Below are positions 1 through 12,446 of a DNA stretch of 64,000 nucleotides, piece after piece. Below the pieces are notes generated by a model, which was not told where the DNA came from, did not search any database, and saw nothing but the letters and a program-made list of their open reading frames with translations. Source of the stretch: Aralia elata (lineage: Eukaryota; Streptophyta; Magnoliopsida; Apiales; Araliaceae); assembly GCA_034770075.1 (NCBI GenBank), contig CM068380.1, forward strand, positions 27,032,005-27,096,004. The letters run 5' to 3'. Positions within the stretch are counted from its first letter, which is position 1; every line of letters begins with the position of its first letter. Made by a program: the position numbers and the translations under genes.

Positions 1-136
1 AACCGGGGACCATATCCCCGAGGAAGAATGTGGCCCGGGTCTGAGGACCGATGGTGCGGGGCACCCACCAAGTACGGAAGGCATCACTCGTACTGGGACC
101 CGTCGAAAGCATGCGGCCATCCTCCCCGGCAAGCAT
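1..136 (-). CDS. Small second antisense ORF of Tat/Ogre element 1 (partial)
   Basis: An open frame on the minus strand starts at the ATG at 136, just after the stop of the PMD-like gene, and runs off the left edge. It contains GPSTSDAF, WWVP and TRATFFLG. A matching frame with GPSTLEAF, WWRP and TRATHFLG follows the PMD copy of element 2 at 27415-27900. Conservation between two otherwise diverged elements suggests a real protein or a further exon of the upstream gene. An AG acceptor-like site precedes it near 149, so splicing to the PMD gene cannot be excluded. I do not recognise its function. Confidence 0.4.
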   Translation of the reverse strand, partial: MLAGEDGRMLSTGPSTSDAFRTWWVPRTIGPQTRATFFLGDMVPG

Positions 137-163
137 GATCTCCGAAGGCTAAGAATCCAGCGG

Positions 164-1677
164 TCAGGAGGTAGTGAAAGGAAGGGAATGTGGGATGCGA
201 ATCTCTCCAGTAACGCATCTGAATGCGCGCTCCCCCAGGTACATCACCCATCCTCCAACACTCTGCAAAGTGAGGCGACGGGTGGAAAGCTCGAACTCCA
301 GACCAGAAGGATGCCCATCATCAAATCCCACAGCCAGATGCTCGGAGAGGTAGGGAACCCAGACGACATCAGCAGCCGTGATCAGCTCCAGCTGGATGCG
401 GCAGTGTGCAAAGCTGCCAGATACCGGGACCTCCTCCAAGGTGCTATGATGCCATCGCCGGCCCCGGGGATAAGTGTCCAAGCCAAGAGTGGTGACAAGC
501 CTCAGACATGGGAGACGCTCGTAGGCCCAAAACTGCGAACAGAAACAGTGAAAAACATGAGTAACTGATAAATGCAGAAAAGGGAAATAAATGAAGGAAA
601 GTCCAGTAAGAAGAGGGGAAGAGAAGCCTCACCAGCAGAAAATGATAGAATCCCAGCCAAGCATCTGTCTGGCCCTCCGAACGTAGACGCAGACCGTGGA
701 GGAAATAAGCAAAGGTGAAAGACCCCCAATCATAGTCACTGATCCGGTCCACGTCTCTGACGGCCCCTACGACGCTGAAGTGAATGGTAGAGGAGTTGTT
801 CCCTAGGAAACAACCCCTCATGATGGTCAGGAACAGGCGTCGGAGCAGAATGTCCCGGGTGCCCTGATCCGCTGGAATAGGCAGTGCGTACAGACCCCCG
901 ACAGCATCGACAGCCAAAGCACCGGACCGAATGCTACGGGCCTTAAAGACCCGGTCCTCAGCGGCGAAGCCCAATAAAGCCCGGACCTCCGTTGGAGTGA
1001 TGTCAAGATCCAGAGGGACGCGGGATCCAGTGAACTCAATGCCCGTGATGTACCTCCAGTCCCAGGGAGTCAGCACAACCTCGCAGTCAAGAAGGTGAAG
1101 AGACTGCGTCTGGTGGAACCAGCGCTCAGATAAGGCCCTCATGTAACCCCAGGGGCACTGGCGGGGAATGATGGTGAAGAAGTGACGAAAGCCCCAGGAG
1201 TCCACCACCGCCCGATACTCACTGTGCAGAGCTGTATAGAGGGAATATATGTTGAACCAGTTACCCCTCGGCTGAGTAAACTCGGGCACCTGGGGCAACC
1301 ACCTATGGGTCAGTCCAAATAAAAGGAGAATTGAGAAATTGAGAATAAAATCAGAATAGAACTGAATATACCTCGTTAGCCGCGAGAGATGCCGAGGGGT
1401 GACGACTGAGATCCCGACCCAAAAGATCGGGTATCTGCACGGGGGCGCCAGAAGGAGCCTGATGAGTAGATGGAGCCGGTGTGCTGGAGGATGGCCCCTC
1501 TGCCACGACCTCCGGAGGAGCAGCCTCCTCAACGTCCGGATGATCGGGACGAATGACAGCCTCCGCCAGGCAGCGAGCCTGACGGGTTCGAGGAGGAACA
1601 GGGACAGGTGCAGCCCTACGACGGCGAACACCCGAGGTCCGTGATGGAGAAGAGCTACTAAGAGCATCGGGATCCAT
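164..1677 (-). CDS. Plant-mobile-domain-like protein, antisense gene of a Tat/Ogre retrotransposon, intact with two introns
   Basis: I propose three exons: 1677-1372 (102 codons), 1289-633 (219 codons) and 532-164 (122 codons plus stop), joined by phase-0 GT/AG introns to give 443 residues with no internal stop. Exon 1 is a Pro/Ser/Arg-rich, probably disordered leader. Exon 2 carries the PMD signatures: ERWFHQTQSLHLL (about 157-169), the TPWDWRYITGI stretch (about 176-186) and RDVDRISDYDWGSF (about 280-293). Exon 3 begins FWAYERLP, the usual end of the domain. Plant mobile domains occur in the MAIN/MAIL proteins and in extra, often antisense, ORFs of Tat-lineage Ty3/gypsy elements. This gene sits antisense between the internal region and the 3' LTR of element 1. 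The first intron could use an acceptor at 1303, but only the one before 1289 keeps the frame. The role in the element is unknown. Confidence 0.75.
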
Positions 1678-2379
1678 AGCTGGAATAGAACAAGCGAAGA
1701 GGAAGGTAAGTTCCCTTTTGAATTATGTCACGAATATTCTAAATTCCTATCCTCATCGTATAATTAGTGCAGCATGATGCATATTAAAAAAAAAAAAAAA
1801 ATCGGCAGAGTTCCGTTTGTAAAATGGACATCCCAGGCATAAGCCAAACATATTTTTCATTAATCCAAGCCACAACAGATCAAAATTGCATTCATATGTG
1901 TAATTACAGCATGTGAAGGACCATAATGCATGATTTTCTTTCAAAAAGGGAAAAACAGGTATGTGGGACCGCATCATGAGCATAAAATAGGACTCACACA
2001 GTTGATACATAGCATGTATATATGATCATACATAGTATAGCACTGTAAAGCATACATTTTCTATCTATAGCATGTAAATAACCAAATGTATAGCAAAACA
2101 TTGACGAAATTGAAAAGTGAACGGTCAAAGTGTTACCTGTAACGCGTAGATCGATCTAACCGGAGCGGTTTTTGCGGGAAAGTTGGAAAAATTGACAAAA
2201 GGCCTTTGCAAACGAGCAAAATCGCAAGAATCTATGTGGGGTACGAAGTTGAAAGTGACAGATCTGGAAGTGGCGAGCCGCTTAAGAAACCGATCTTGGC
2301 CGCAGATCCATCTGCGACTGGCCCTGGTGGGTCCCCTTGGTTCCCTTGTAGTCGTTTGATGTGTCTAGTGAAAATGAAT
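1678..2379. other. Spacer upstream of the antisense PMD gene
   Basis: No credible gene. It is AT-rich with a poly-A run at about 1785-1801, and precedes the 140-bp array. It would hold the promoter of the minus-strand PMD gene, but I see no clear TATA box. Confidence 0.4.
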
Positions 2380-3410
2380 TACGAGATGGGTGACCGGCGA
2401 CGATACCCGGCCCCGACGAGACAATCGACCGGCGACGATAACCGGCGATTACGAGATGGATGTCCGGCGACGAAAACCGGCTCCGACAAAATAACCAACC
2501 GGCGACGATAACCGGGGGTTACGAGATGGGTGACCGGCGACGATACCCGGCCCCGACGAGACAATCGACCGGCGACGATAACCGGCGATTATGAGATGGA
2601 TGTCCGGCGACGAAAACCGGCTCCGACAAAATAACCAACCGGCGACGATAACCGGGGGTTACGAGATGGGTGACCGGCGACGATACCCGGCCCCGACGAG
2701 ACAATCGACCGGCGACGATAACCGGCGATTACGAGATGGATGTCCGGCGATGAAAACCGGCTCCGACAAGATAACCAACCGGCGACGATAACCGGGGGTT
2801 ACGAGATGGGTGACCGGCGACGATAACCGGCCCCGACAAGATAATCGACCGGCGACGATAACCGGCGATTACGAGATGGATGTCCGGCGATGAAAACTGG
2901 CTCCGACAAGATAACCAATCGGCGACGATAACCGGGGGTTACGAGATGGGTGACCGGCGACGATAACCGGCCCCGACAAGATAATCGACCGGCGACGATA
3001 ACCGGCGATTACGAGATGGATGTCCGGCGACGAAAATCGGCTCCGACAAGATAACCAATCGGCGACGATAACCGGGGGTTACGAGATGGGTGACCGGCGA
3101 CGATACCCGGCCCCGACAAGGCGATCGACCGGCGACGATAACCGGCGATTGTGAGATGGATGTCCGGCGACGAAAACCGGCTCCGACAAAATAACCAACC
3201 GGCGACGATAACCGGGGGTTACGAGATGGGTGACCGGCGACGATACCCGGCTCCGACGAGACAATCGACCGGCGACGATAACCGGCGATCACGAGATGGA
3301 TGTCCGGCGACGATACCCGGCCCCGACGAGACGACCGACCGGCGACGATAACCGGCGATCACGAGATGGGTGACCGGCGACGAAACCCGGCCCCGACAAG
3401 ACGATCATCT
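2380..3410. repeat. 140-bp tandem array (dimers of about 70-bp units) in the 3' region of element 1
   Basis: The phrase acgagatggg recurs every 140 bases at 2381, 2521, 2661, 2801, 2941, 3081, 3221 and 3361. The half-step phrase gagatgga recurs at 2453, 2593, 2733, 2873, 3013, 3153 and 3293. Each 70-bp unit is built on a shorter ccggcgacga-type motif. Open frames through the array exist in several phases and are artefacts of the repeat. Tandem arrays next to the 3' LTR are known for Tat/Ogre elements and can seed satellite DNA. Confidence 0.95.
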
Positions 3411-3576
3411 GCATTGACACCCTTTTATGAATGTCTTGCATCCATTGCATCTTACGTGTTGCATAAGTCATATGTGTTGCATCACGTATGTGTCGTCATC
3501 CTTGTGCACTGTCATTCATGCATCGAGTGTCTATTCTTTATCCTGTTCATTTCACTAAACATTGCATAAACATGAT

Positions 3577-3589
3577 AAAGAGGGGCAGC
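3577..3589 (+). other. Polypurine tract of element 1
   Basis: The purine-rich aaagaggggcagc lies directly before the LTR start TGTAGACACCC. The same arrangement is found at 31488-31500 in element 2. It would prime plus-strand synthesis. Confidence 0.8.
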
Positions 3590-5658
3590 TGTAGACACCC
3601 AATTTTTGCGTTCCCTGTACTAACCATGACAGGAGGGCAAAATCGTCAATTGAGCCGGCTTGCGGGAGCGAGGGAATGGGCACAAGTGCGCTCGTCCAAC
3701 CCCATCGCAATGATTGGCGACCAGGGCTGACGGGACAATAAGGCCGTCCGAAGCAGGCATTCCCGTATGAGGTGGCACGTCTCCTGGAAATTCCCGGACT
3801 GCAAAATACGAGCCTGTCAGCGAAAACCGATGTTACGGCACGAAAATCGAGGCGTAGCACGAAAAACGAGAAAGTCAAACCGACCAGCCGCGGATTGATC
3901 TGCGGCCAAATAGTGCGCCTTTTGAAAACACGGAACTCGAAATACGGAACTCGAAACCAGGCGAGTGGAAGGCAGGCGGCCAGCCAGCCAATTTCAGCTC
4001 AGTTTCGTGCAGCATACAGGGAGTTGAGAGTTGGAAGGAATTTTGGGAGAATAAGGAGAATTCAGCAACAAGAAGCACGGAAATAGAGAGGAAAAAGAGA
4101 GAAATTTTGTAATCAAATAGGAAGAAAAGAGAGAAAAAAGAGAGAATTTAATTCTTTTGATTTTGATTGTATCAAATACACTCCTTATCCTATTCAAATA
4201 CACAAGTTCACATCCATTTGAGATCAATTGCAAGGTGAAAATTTCTATTTGTTCTAGCAATTCATATCATATTGATTGGGTAAATTAGATGTAACTTTCA
4301 TGTATCTTGTTGAACAATCATGGATTAGGGATTATTAGTGAGGGTTCCATCGGAACAAAATTCTTCCTAATAACCCGAGGATATCCAATTGATGAAATTT
4401 CTAGCTTGTTTATGGTGATTCATTGGGTGTAATTTATTTAGATTGTCATTTTCGGATATCATGGTGTATTAGATAAATCCGGGTTGGTTAGTTATGTAGT
4501 ATTCATTTTGTGGGCATATAGTATTCTCGTGTGAGCCTAAGAATGCGACCCCGTGGTCCAAATCCGATGATGGACGTTTTGATGTATGTGATAGATTCAA
4601 GATGCTTGTTTTGTAACATGTAACCGTCGGGCCTTAAAACGACGCTAAGGCGAGAATCGGGTTTAAGGCCCCGTATTAGTGGAATATGTGATTGTTGGCG
4701 TTCGGGAATATTTCGATGGCTTACATACCCATGAATAGCCCTGACGCGTATCTATGCTTTAGTTGGATTTCGTGACACCAAAATGATTTCAAAGGATTAA
4801 ACGATAAAGATTTTTCTAAAATCAATCAAAGTAGGATATTAGCATCACGAGGCTAAAAATTGGAAATGCTAACGAAAGTCGATTCCTATTCTACGAGAAA
4901 GCTAAAAAGAAGTTGTTTTCAAATGTCACAAAAATGGTTTTTTATAAAAAGAACTAAATGTTTTATTGAACCTTGATACATAGGGCGAAAGAGATCCTAG
5001 AAATTGCCCATCATTTATGAAAGTAACGTATAAATCTCGATTCCTATTTTTGCTAAGGCTTAATAAACTCCTATTTTTGCCAAAACGACACCTAATGAAA
5101 ATCTCCTAGTTTTGACAATTAAAATCAAACCTTTTTCATAAAGCTTTCTCGTGTATGCCGAAAAGACATTCCGAAGCGTTCCCAAATTAAAGCACGACTT
5201 TCCCTAAAAATCCAAATGATTCTTTCGTACAAACTCACCACAACATTCATATAGGTACACACACACACACGCTCGCATACACACACATTTCGTGAATTAA
5301 AGGATATGACAGCATCAAGATTGCGGTAACCGTGTTTCACGGAAGTCGAGGGGTGCCTAACACCTTCCCCTCACTTAAGCAAGCCCCCGAACTCTATGAA
5401 TCTCGATTCGCAGACCAATTAATTCGGAGTCACATATGAGCCAGCGATTTATAAAAAAACGAAAACTCGGATGAGTTGGTACATCCATTTCAAATATACC
5501 AACTGGCGACTCTGGTTAATTGGCTCATCATAAAAAATGATCTTTCAAAACCCCGTCGACATCAATGCCGACCTTTTCCAAACATCATCTAATAACAAAG
5601 GCTAAAATCGGAAAAGGACAACATCGCGAAAGAGAGGCGCGAGAAACCGGCGTCGACA
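3590..5658 (+). mobile_element. 3' LTR of Tat/Ogre element 1
   Basis: A 2069-bp LTR beginning TGTAGACACCC after the polypurine tract and ending GGCGTCGACA. It shares with the other Ogre-type LTRs in this window the phrases tgcggtaaccgtg and ggggtgcctaacacc (about 5354), a CA microsatellite (about 5250-5286), and the ending. Unlike element 2 it has a single copy of the U3 head. It abuts the truncated 5' LTR of element 2. Confidence 0.85.
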
Positions 5659-8600
5659 CTAACCCTAGCAGGAGGGCAGGAGAGTCATTTTGGCCGGAGG
5701 ATGAGGCATCCGAACATAGGATTTCAGAACTTAGATCAAAGTACACGAAGTTACCACGATGAATAGCAGGCGAGGAACTATGCAAGGCATGATGGTTGAC
5801 TGTCTGGCATCTTTGGGAAGAACCATTTCTACACTTTATCCTATCTTCCCGGATCCAAAATTGGCCAAGCTTTATGTCACTACGTAGCTCTCGGAAAGAG
5901 CTTTCCAGAATGGTATGACACGCATCCTAATTATTCCCAGATTAAAAGTTACGAGCATTCCAGCACGAAGTACGAAAAACCGATATTGCGGCTGTAGACA
6001 CCCAAAATGTGCGTATTTTCCTCTAACAATGACAGGAGGGAAAAAGTGTCACTTCACCCTAAGGTCAAGATGTCTAAGCAAGGATTACGAGGCCAAGAAC
6101 AAATATTCGAAGCTCCCACAAAGGCCTCCAAAACAACCGACAACGCAAAGCAAGGCGAATGACTAGCTGACATCTACCAAGGGATAGTTTTTATCCTTTT
6201 TCCCGATCTTCCTGAACTCGGAATTAAGCGAATCATATATCATTGCGAAGCTATTGGAAAGAGATTTCCAGAATGGTATGACATGTCTCCTAATTCTTAC
6301 CGGATTGAAAGTTATGGGCGTTCTAGTATACAACATGAAAAATAAACTTTGCGCACAAAAACCGAGCAAATGGGGCCCACCCTAGGCCAGCCGCAGGTGC
6401 ACTTATGGCCAGCCGCAGGTGCATCTGCGACTTCCTAGGGAAACCTATAAATGGGCGAAATTTCAGTCATTTTAAAAGAGGATAACATTGTTAAAGAGAG
6501 AAAGTGTGCACTTAGTGAGAGAAACGCCCAAAAACCGCAGGTGCACCTGCGACTGCCTAGGGAGACCTATAAATGGGCGAAATTTCAGTCATTTTGGAAG
6601 AGGATAACATTGTTAGAGAGAAAGTGTGCACTTAGTGAACGCCCAAAAACCTCTCTGATACTTATCTAAATCTAACTATTCTCATCAAATGCCACCAAAT
6701 TATATCCAAGCCATCGAGATTTAAGCTCAAGAAGGAGGATTTCACCATTTTTAGGGTGAAAGACTCATTCTTTATATATATTTAATGTAGATCTAGTAGA
6801 TCTAGCATAGATTCGTTCTTACAGTGAAAGATCTGCTTTTTATGTAGATTCAATGTAATTCTAATGTAGATCTAGTATATATCTTGTTTATTTTGACAAA
6901 AGATTCGATTTATATATATATATATATATATATATTTGATATAGATCTATTAGATTTAGTATAAGTTTTGTTCATTTTATACGTTGTTGTGCTTGGATTT
7001 GGTCTGTTTTTCGATTAATATTGTGTTGAGGCTCTCCTAGCATCCTAGATTTATTTTTAGGGTATGGGGATCCTCTTTATGGGATTATGGATGGTTAGAG
7101 AGGATTTCCTACGGTTAAAATCTCCTCATAATCATCCGATGATATCCTCAAGTTAATTTATCAATCTCAGCTTAGATCTGTTTTACCGATTATTTTGCTT
7201 ATGCGATGTTAAAGTTTGAATCTTTTCCTAGATTCACATGAGATCTAGTTTGGATTTAACTCATTATCGGTTTCAAAGTTAAAAACTTTAACCTTTATGT
7301 TAGATCCGATGCGGATCTAGTTGGATCTATGTGTTTTCAATATTTTAAGCTGATTTTGTTTAATCCGTACAATCCTAGATCCATATCTAGTGGTGAGGAG
7401 GTCCCACCTACTCGTCGTCAAGGGATTCTAACAATTAAATCACCTGATAGTAAGTTTGAGATATATTTCTCGATTTAAATTCCAATTATATCATTGAATA
7501 TATCTAGGGAATCTTATATCCATGGATCTAAGTCCCGTTAACGGATCTCCTCAATACATATAGTCCCTCGAGTTGTTGGCTTCGGTTATGTGATCTACGA
7601 GATGGGGTTTACGAGAGTCCTTTCCTAGATCTTTATTTTGAGCTGCATTTCAATGTATTATCTATCGATGTGAGTCTAGGAATATGAGGGTCGGGATCCT
7701 TGAATCGGATCTTGACCTAATTCCTACGATGGACACGATTTCTGTTGTAAAGTTATTATTCGGTCATTGTAAATGTAAATTTGGGCCTTAAAATGGTATC
7801 GAGCGTTCTGTCCCATGAAAACCGAATTTAAGGCCCCGTAATAGTAAAAATTGTGATTGCTGGTGTTCGGGACTATTGAGATGGCTTTCATGCCCACGGA
7901 TCGTCCTGACCCTATTTTGATGCTTGATTTTCCGTTTGTCACCAAAAATGATTTCCAAACAAAACGACAAAGATTTTTTAAAATCAAAATCAAATCGCTC
8001 GGGTTAGTAAGACCACTCTAAGTTAAAATTGAAAGTAATGAAAAATCTCGATTACCATTTGGCGAAGGGTTTTAAAACCATTTTTTCTAAAACATCACCC
8101 TAAAAGATTTTCATCAAAATCATAAACTAAAACTAACCTTTTCCTCGAATCAAATCCCTCGTGCATAGGTTCAAGGTTCTAAGCTCCTTTTAAAATAACA
8201 CATTTCCCACGATTTCAACTCAAAGCTAGATAGCGATTTCCTTCAAAATCACACACACAGACATAGACACACACACACACACACACACTTCACACTTAGA
8301 AAAATATCAAGATGCGGTAACCGTGTTTTCACAAAAGTCGGGGGGTGCCTAACACCTTCCCCTTGCTTAAGCAAGTCCCTGAACTTTATGAATCTCGATT
8401 TCAAGACCAATTTTAAGGAGTCGCATATTGGGCAATATTGCAAAAATCTAAAAATTCGGATGAGTTAGTACATCCGTTTAAATCTTTACTAACTGACGAC
8501 TCTATCTACTTAACCCGTCATTAAAATCAACCTTTTAAAAACCCTATCGGCATTTATGTCGGCTTTTTCCTAAAAATCACCCTTTAAGCGGAATGAATAA

Positions 8601-8660
8601 ATTAAAATCTTAGAAAAGGGGTAGAAACACGTCAATTAGGAAAAACATTCGGCGTCGACA
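5659..8660 (+). mobile_element. 5' LTR of element 2, with duplicated U3 head
   Basis: The first ~30 bases are missing (compare 31501-31530). A first U3 head (5659-5992) is followed by a second TGTAGACACCC head from 5993 that repeats the same landmarks (agctctcggaaagag / agctattggaaagag; tccagaatggtatgaca). The LTR ends GGCGTCGACA at 8660. It includes a CA microsatellite (about 8252-8288) and the ggggtgcctaacacc hairpin motif (about 8341). Confidence 0.85.
6446..6574 (+). promoter_or_regulatory. Duplicated LTR core promoter, two TATA boxes 122 bp apart
   Basis: tataaat occurs at 6446-6452 and 6568-6574, each inside a repeated block with ccgcaggtgca before and gggcgaaatttcag after. The matching place in the 3' LTR (about 32294) has one copy, with tatacat instead. 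The blocks resemble a retrotransposon U3 core promoter; use is inferred. Confidence 0.6.
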
Positions 8661-8662
8661 GC

Positions 8663-8680
8663 TGGCGACTCTGTTGGGGA
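8663..8680 (+). other. Primer binding site, tRNA-Arg type
   Basis: tggcgactctgttgggga starts two bases after the LTR end. This sequence type is typical of Ogre/Tat elements, where it pairs with the 3' end of a tRNA-Arg. I recall the family association and did not align it to a tRNA here. Confidence 0.8.
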
Positions 8681-9341
8681 CATTAGAGGGCTTAGCCACG
8701 TACAATCTTGTTATTTTCCTTTCTTATTTGTGTGTGGTGTGAATGATTCGAATGTATGTGTGATGAATGCCTTATATTTTCAAATGCTTTAGTGTTTCGC
8801 ACAATTGTCATCATATGCATGCGGTGAGGCACAATGAATGCATGCGAATGTATGTTGTGTGATTCCTCTTCCAGGAGGCGAACCCATCAGTTGTTGATTA
8901 CTAGACTCAAGGGGGCATTCTCCCGCGAGGCTCAGGAAGGGCACCACTCAGATCCACTCCAATCGAAAGATCGGATTCATTCCCATCGGGTAGGTTGCAA
9001 AGATCTGGGGACCTTCATGCCAAAAAGCCCGCGATAGTAACCCTAGGGTAGGTCAGCCTCAAATAAACCCAATGCTACGGGAAGTCTCTTCATGCCCTGT
9101 TATTCCTTACATATGTGAAATATCATCCTTTGTTTAATTATCTTGCATCTTTTTATCCTTTCATAAAACCGCTAATCATTGTTTTGCAGGAAAAGATTAA
9201 AAAACCCCCAACACAAAATATACTGCATTAGTATGCATCCAAACCTGCCGATTCTCAATACTAAACTACGTTATGTTGCTTGTGTAGGTTGGTCCTCGAA
9301 CCCGACTTCGAGTTCGAAAGGTTAGAACGCCTCTAATCAAG
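8681..9341 (+). other. Leader of element 2 between primer site and gag
   Basis: Untranslated region of an Ogre-type element. No gene is supported. A pyrimidine-rich stretch ending tttgcag at about 9189 resembles a splice acceptor. Confidence 0.4.
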
Positions 9342-10871
9342 ATGTCTGAGAATCCTACACCTGATTCGGTTCCCGTCTCTTGGGAGGAATTCGAAAGCTT
9401 CAAAAAGTAGGTCGCCGAGATGGCTAATTTGTTGAAAGAGCAATGTAAGATGATCTAAGATTTGAAATTAGCTACTCAACCTGAATCCTCTACACAAGGA
9501 GGAATCCAAATCCCAATCAAGACAAACGACGTCCGAATTCCTGCTCCGATATTCCAGTTCGGCGACAGAGTAACTAAGGATACTCCCAGTAAATCCCAGA
9601 CGAGAGAAATAATCAATGTCTCCAAGGATAAGAAAATCGGGGAAGTCAAGAAAAAGATGAGACAAATGGAGGAAGCCATTCGCTCCATGAAAGGGGTGGG
9701 AACTTACGGCAGCGTCAACTACTCAGACCTTAGCATATTTTCGCGTGCTCACTATCCGGACAAATTTCAAGTACCAGACTTTAAGAAATACAATGGGTCA
9801 GGAGATCCTTAGACCCACCTGAAAGTATACATAGGAGAACTGGATCATATGCTGAAGACGAAAGCCTCAAAGTACAACTTTTCCAAAAGAGCTTAACCGG
9901 AGAGGCTAGAACCTGGTATGCTAGACTGGACAATACCAAGATCCATAGCTGGGAAGAGTTGGCCCATGCTTTCCTGAACTAGTACAGCTTCCAGTCCTAG
10001 ATGGCTCTTGATCGATACCAAATGATCAAAATCAAGAAGCAACCCAATGAGTCATTCGTGATTACGCTAAGAGATGGAGACAAATGGCAGCTCAAGTAAG
10101 CCCACCCATGGATGAGAATGAAATGGTGATGACTTTCATAGATATTCAAGAAGCATCGTATTATGAGAGGGTATTGGCAAGACATTCACAGAAATGATAA
10201 AACATGGCGAAATGGTAGAAATGGGCTTGAAAGCTGGGAAAATCAAGGATTTTCCCGCTTTGGGAGGAATGGCCAAACACCTTCAGGCATGGAGCTATGG
10301 GAATAACTCAGAGACGAATAATGGGGCAGAAGAAGAGGATGTGTGCCTCGTATTACAAGGTCAGAACGTAATAGGGCTATACAACGTGCCCCTCATCAGA
10401 GCACAATGTAACAATTTATCACTTCCATGGAGACTCAGGAGGAATAGGAAAATGACACCCTTGGGTGAGCTGCTAGAAAATATTCTAGCTTTGCTAGTAG
10501 CCCAAAAGAAAATTATTGAGTTACCCCCACCTACAGACCCAAAAGGAAGGAATTACGATCCATTAAAGAGGTGTGCATATCACTCAAAGGCTCCAGGCCA
10601 CTCTATAGAGAAATGTTGGGCTTTGAGACACAAAATACCAAACTTGATCGACGGTGGAGAGATCATGGTACATAATGGAGAGCAACCCAAAGGGACAACC
10701 AATTTAAGCATGAATATGTTGGAAGAAGAAAGTGAAACAAGGAAAAATAAGAAATATATACGGAGGATCGAAAAGCCATCAAGCGGGGCGGAAGCAAGAA
10801 CTCCACACGAAGGCCTAGCCCCCATAGCCATATCCAACTCTCCCCCCACCAACAAGGCTGTAGTATCCTGA
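9342..10871 (+). pseudogene. Tat/Ogre gag, first module, broken
   Basis: The ATG at 9342 opens MSENPTPDS and meets in-frame stops at 9408 and shortly after; the same frame reopens at 9462. A coiled-coil-like Lys/Glu-rich part is followed by the capsid core (PDKFQVPDFKKYNGSGDP near 9757-9810), a stop at 9810, a frameshifted stretch with SLTGEA, TWYARLD and WEELAHAFLN (about 9890-9980), then an open frame at 10194-10871. That last frame carries CAYHSKAPGHSIEKCW, a CX2HX5HX4C knuckle typical of Tat gag. The protein would form the particle core. Several stops and frameshifts mean it cannot make a normal product. Confidence 0.8.
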
Positions 10872-11049
10872 GATAAGTTCGACGAGTTAAAAGGGCAGAT
10901 GATCAGATTGTCAGATCTGGTAAAGGAATAATATAACTTAATTCGAGGAATCATGTCAATAAATTAAGACGTACTCACTACAAGTTCAAGCCAAACAACT
11001 TCATTAAGTCACCGATTGACTTTGAATAACAATCCAAAAAATAAGTCAC

Positions 11050-12410
11050 TCGATGAGAAGATCAAATGTCTTGACATGACCTTAGCTCAAATTAATGAAA
11101 ACCCGGTAGTCATTGGAAATAAAGATTCAGATATGGATAGATTTCCAGGAAACCAATATCTATAGAGGTCTAAAATTCCCAACTTCGTGAGATATACCGA
11201 TATCGGCGATCCTTATGTTCATCTGAAGATATACTTGGGACAACTAGAAGCGTAAGCTGAGGATGAAGTCCATCGTACGCAAATGTTTTAGAGAAGTCTC
11301 ACTGATAATGCAACAACCTGGTTTGCTACATTGGATGAATCAACGATTAACACATGGGAAGAGCTTGCACATGCCTTTTTATCCCAATATAGTTACTAGA
11401 TGAAAATGGCACCACATTATTGTAGTCTGATAAGGGTGACTAAGAAGACAGAAGAATCTTTCAAGGATTATGCCCGAAGATGGAGGTCATTAGCAGATCA
11501 GGTAATTCCACCCCTAGAGGAACAAGAAATGGTCAAAATCTTTGTCGAAACACAAGAATACCCTTATTACGGAAGTATCTTGTCCATGAAAGATATGTCG
11601 TTTACTAAAATTGTCATAAAAGGAGGTAGGGTGGATAAGAAAATTTGAACTACAAGATTAAAGGATACGGGAACGTTGAAGGAGAAGACCATTGTCGATA
11701 CCCATCCATGTGACAAGAAAAGAAGCTTCCAACAAGTGGGAGGGAACACTCCAGTAATTCTACATGGGAGCAATAATGATGAGACCCCCGAAGAGTACAA
11801 CCTTTGTGACCCTAAAAAATCAGGGAGAAGGAAACACGAAGAAGAGTTCAAAGATAAAATTCCCCCTGTTACAGAATCCATAAAAGAAGTCTTTATGAAG
11901 TTAATGGAACAAAAGAAAATTCCAGACCTTCCCCCTCTTATAGGTATAGGGGCACGAAACTACAACCCCTCACAACACTGTGCTTATCATTCGAGAGGTC
12001 CAAGGCATTCCACAGAGCAATGCTGGTCATTTAAAAATTTAGTGAAAGGTTTGATCAAAATTGTGACAACCCGGATTTTCAGAAGCTATTAAAATAAGAA
12101 TCTAATAAAAAAAATCTTGTTATATGTCAGGTTCGAGTTTATATTTATGTGCGAAGTATTTTGGTTATGTGATTTGGTGTGAATATATTTTAGAAATATA
12201 TATTTATATATTGAGAAAAGGAAATGAGGTTTAATAGTTAATTAAACCATTGATAAGAGTAAATGAAACTGTTACGAAAAGGAAGCTAACTGAATATTAT
12301 TAAGTTGAAAATTACATTATGAAATAATATAATTGATTATTACACTTTGTTGGCAATGATATTTTGATGAATTAAATTTCATAAATAATGAGAGTGATTT
12401 ACTTAAATGA

Positions 12411-12446
<36 letters not shown>

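Noticed and set aside
188..568. Plus-strand frame of 126 codons opposite the PMD gene
   Set aside because: Antisense shadow of the well-supported spliced PMD gene; no domain.
1303..1371. Shorter first intron in the PMD gene, acceptor before 1302
   Set aside because: It shifts the frame away from the conserved domain; the acceptor before 1289 keeps it.
2379..3351. Several frames of 60-117 codons (MSRRGRVSSPVTHL-type) in both strands
   Set aside because: They are the 140-bp array read in open phases; no start context or domain.
2380..3410. Regular repeats as a CRISPR array
   Set aside because: Units are contiguous without unique spacers, and the context is a plant retrotransposon.
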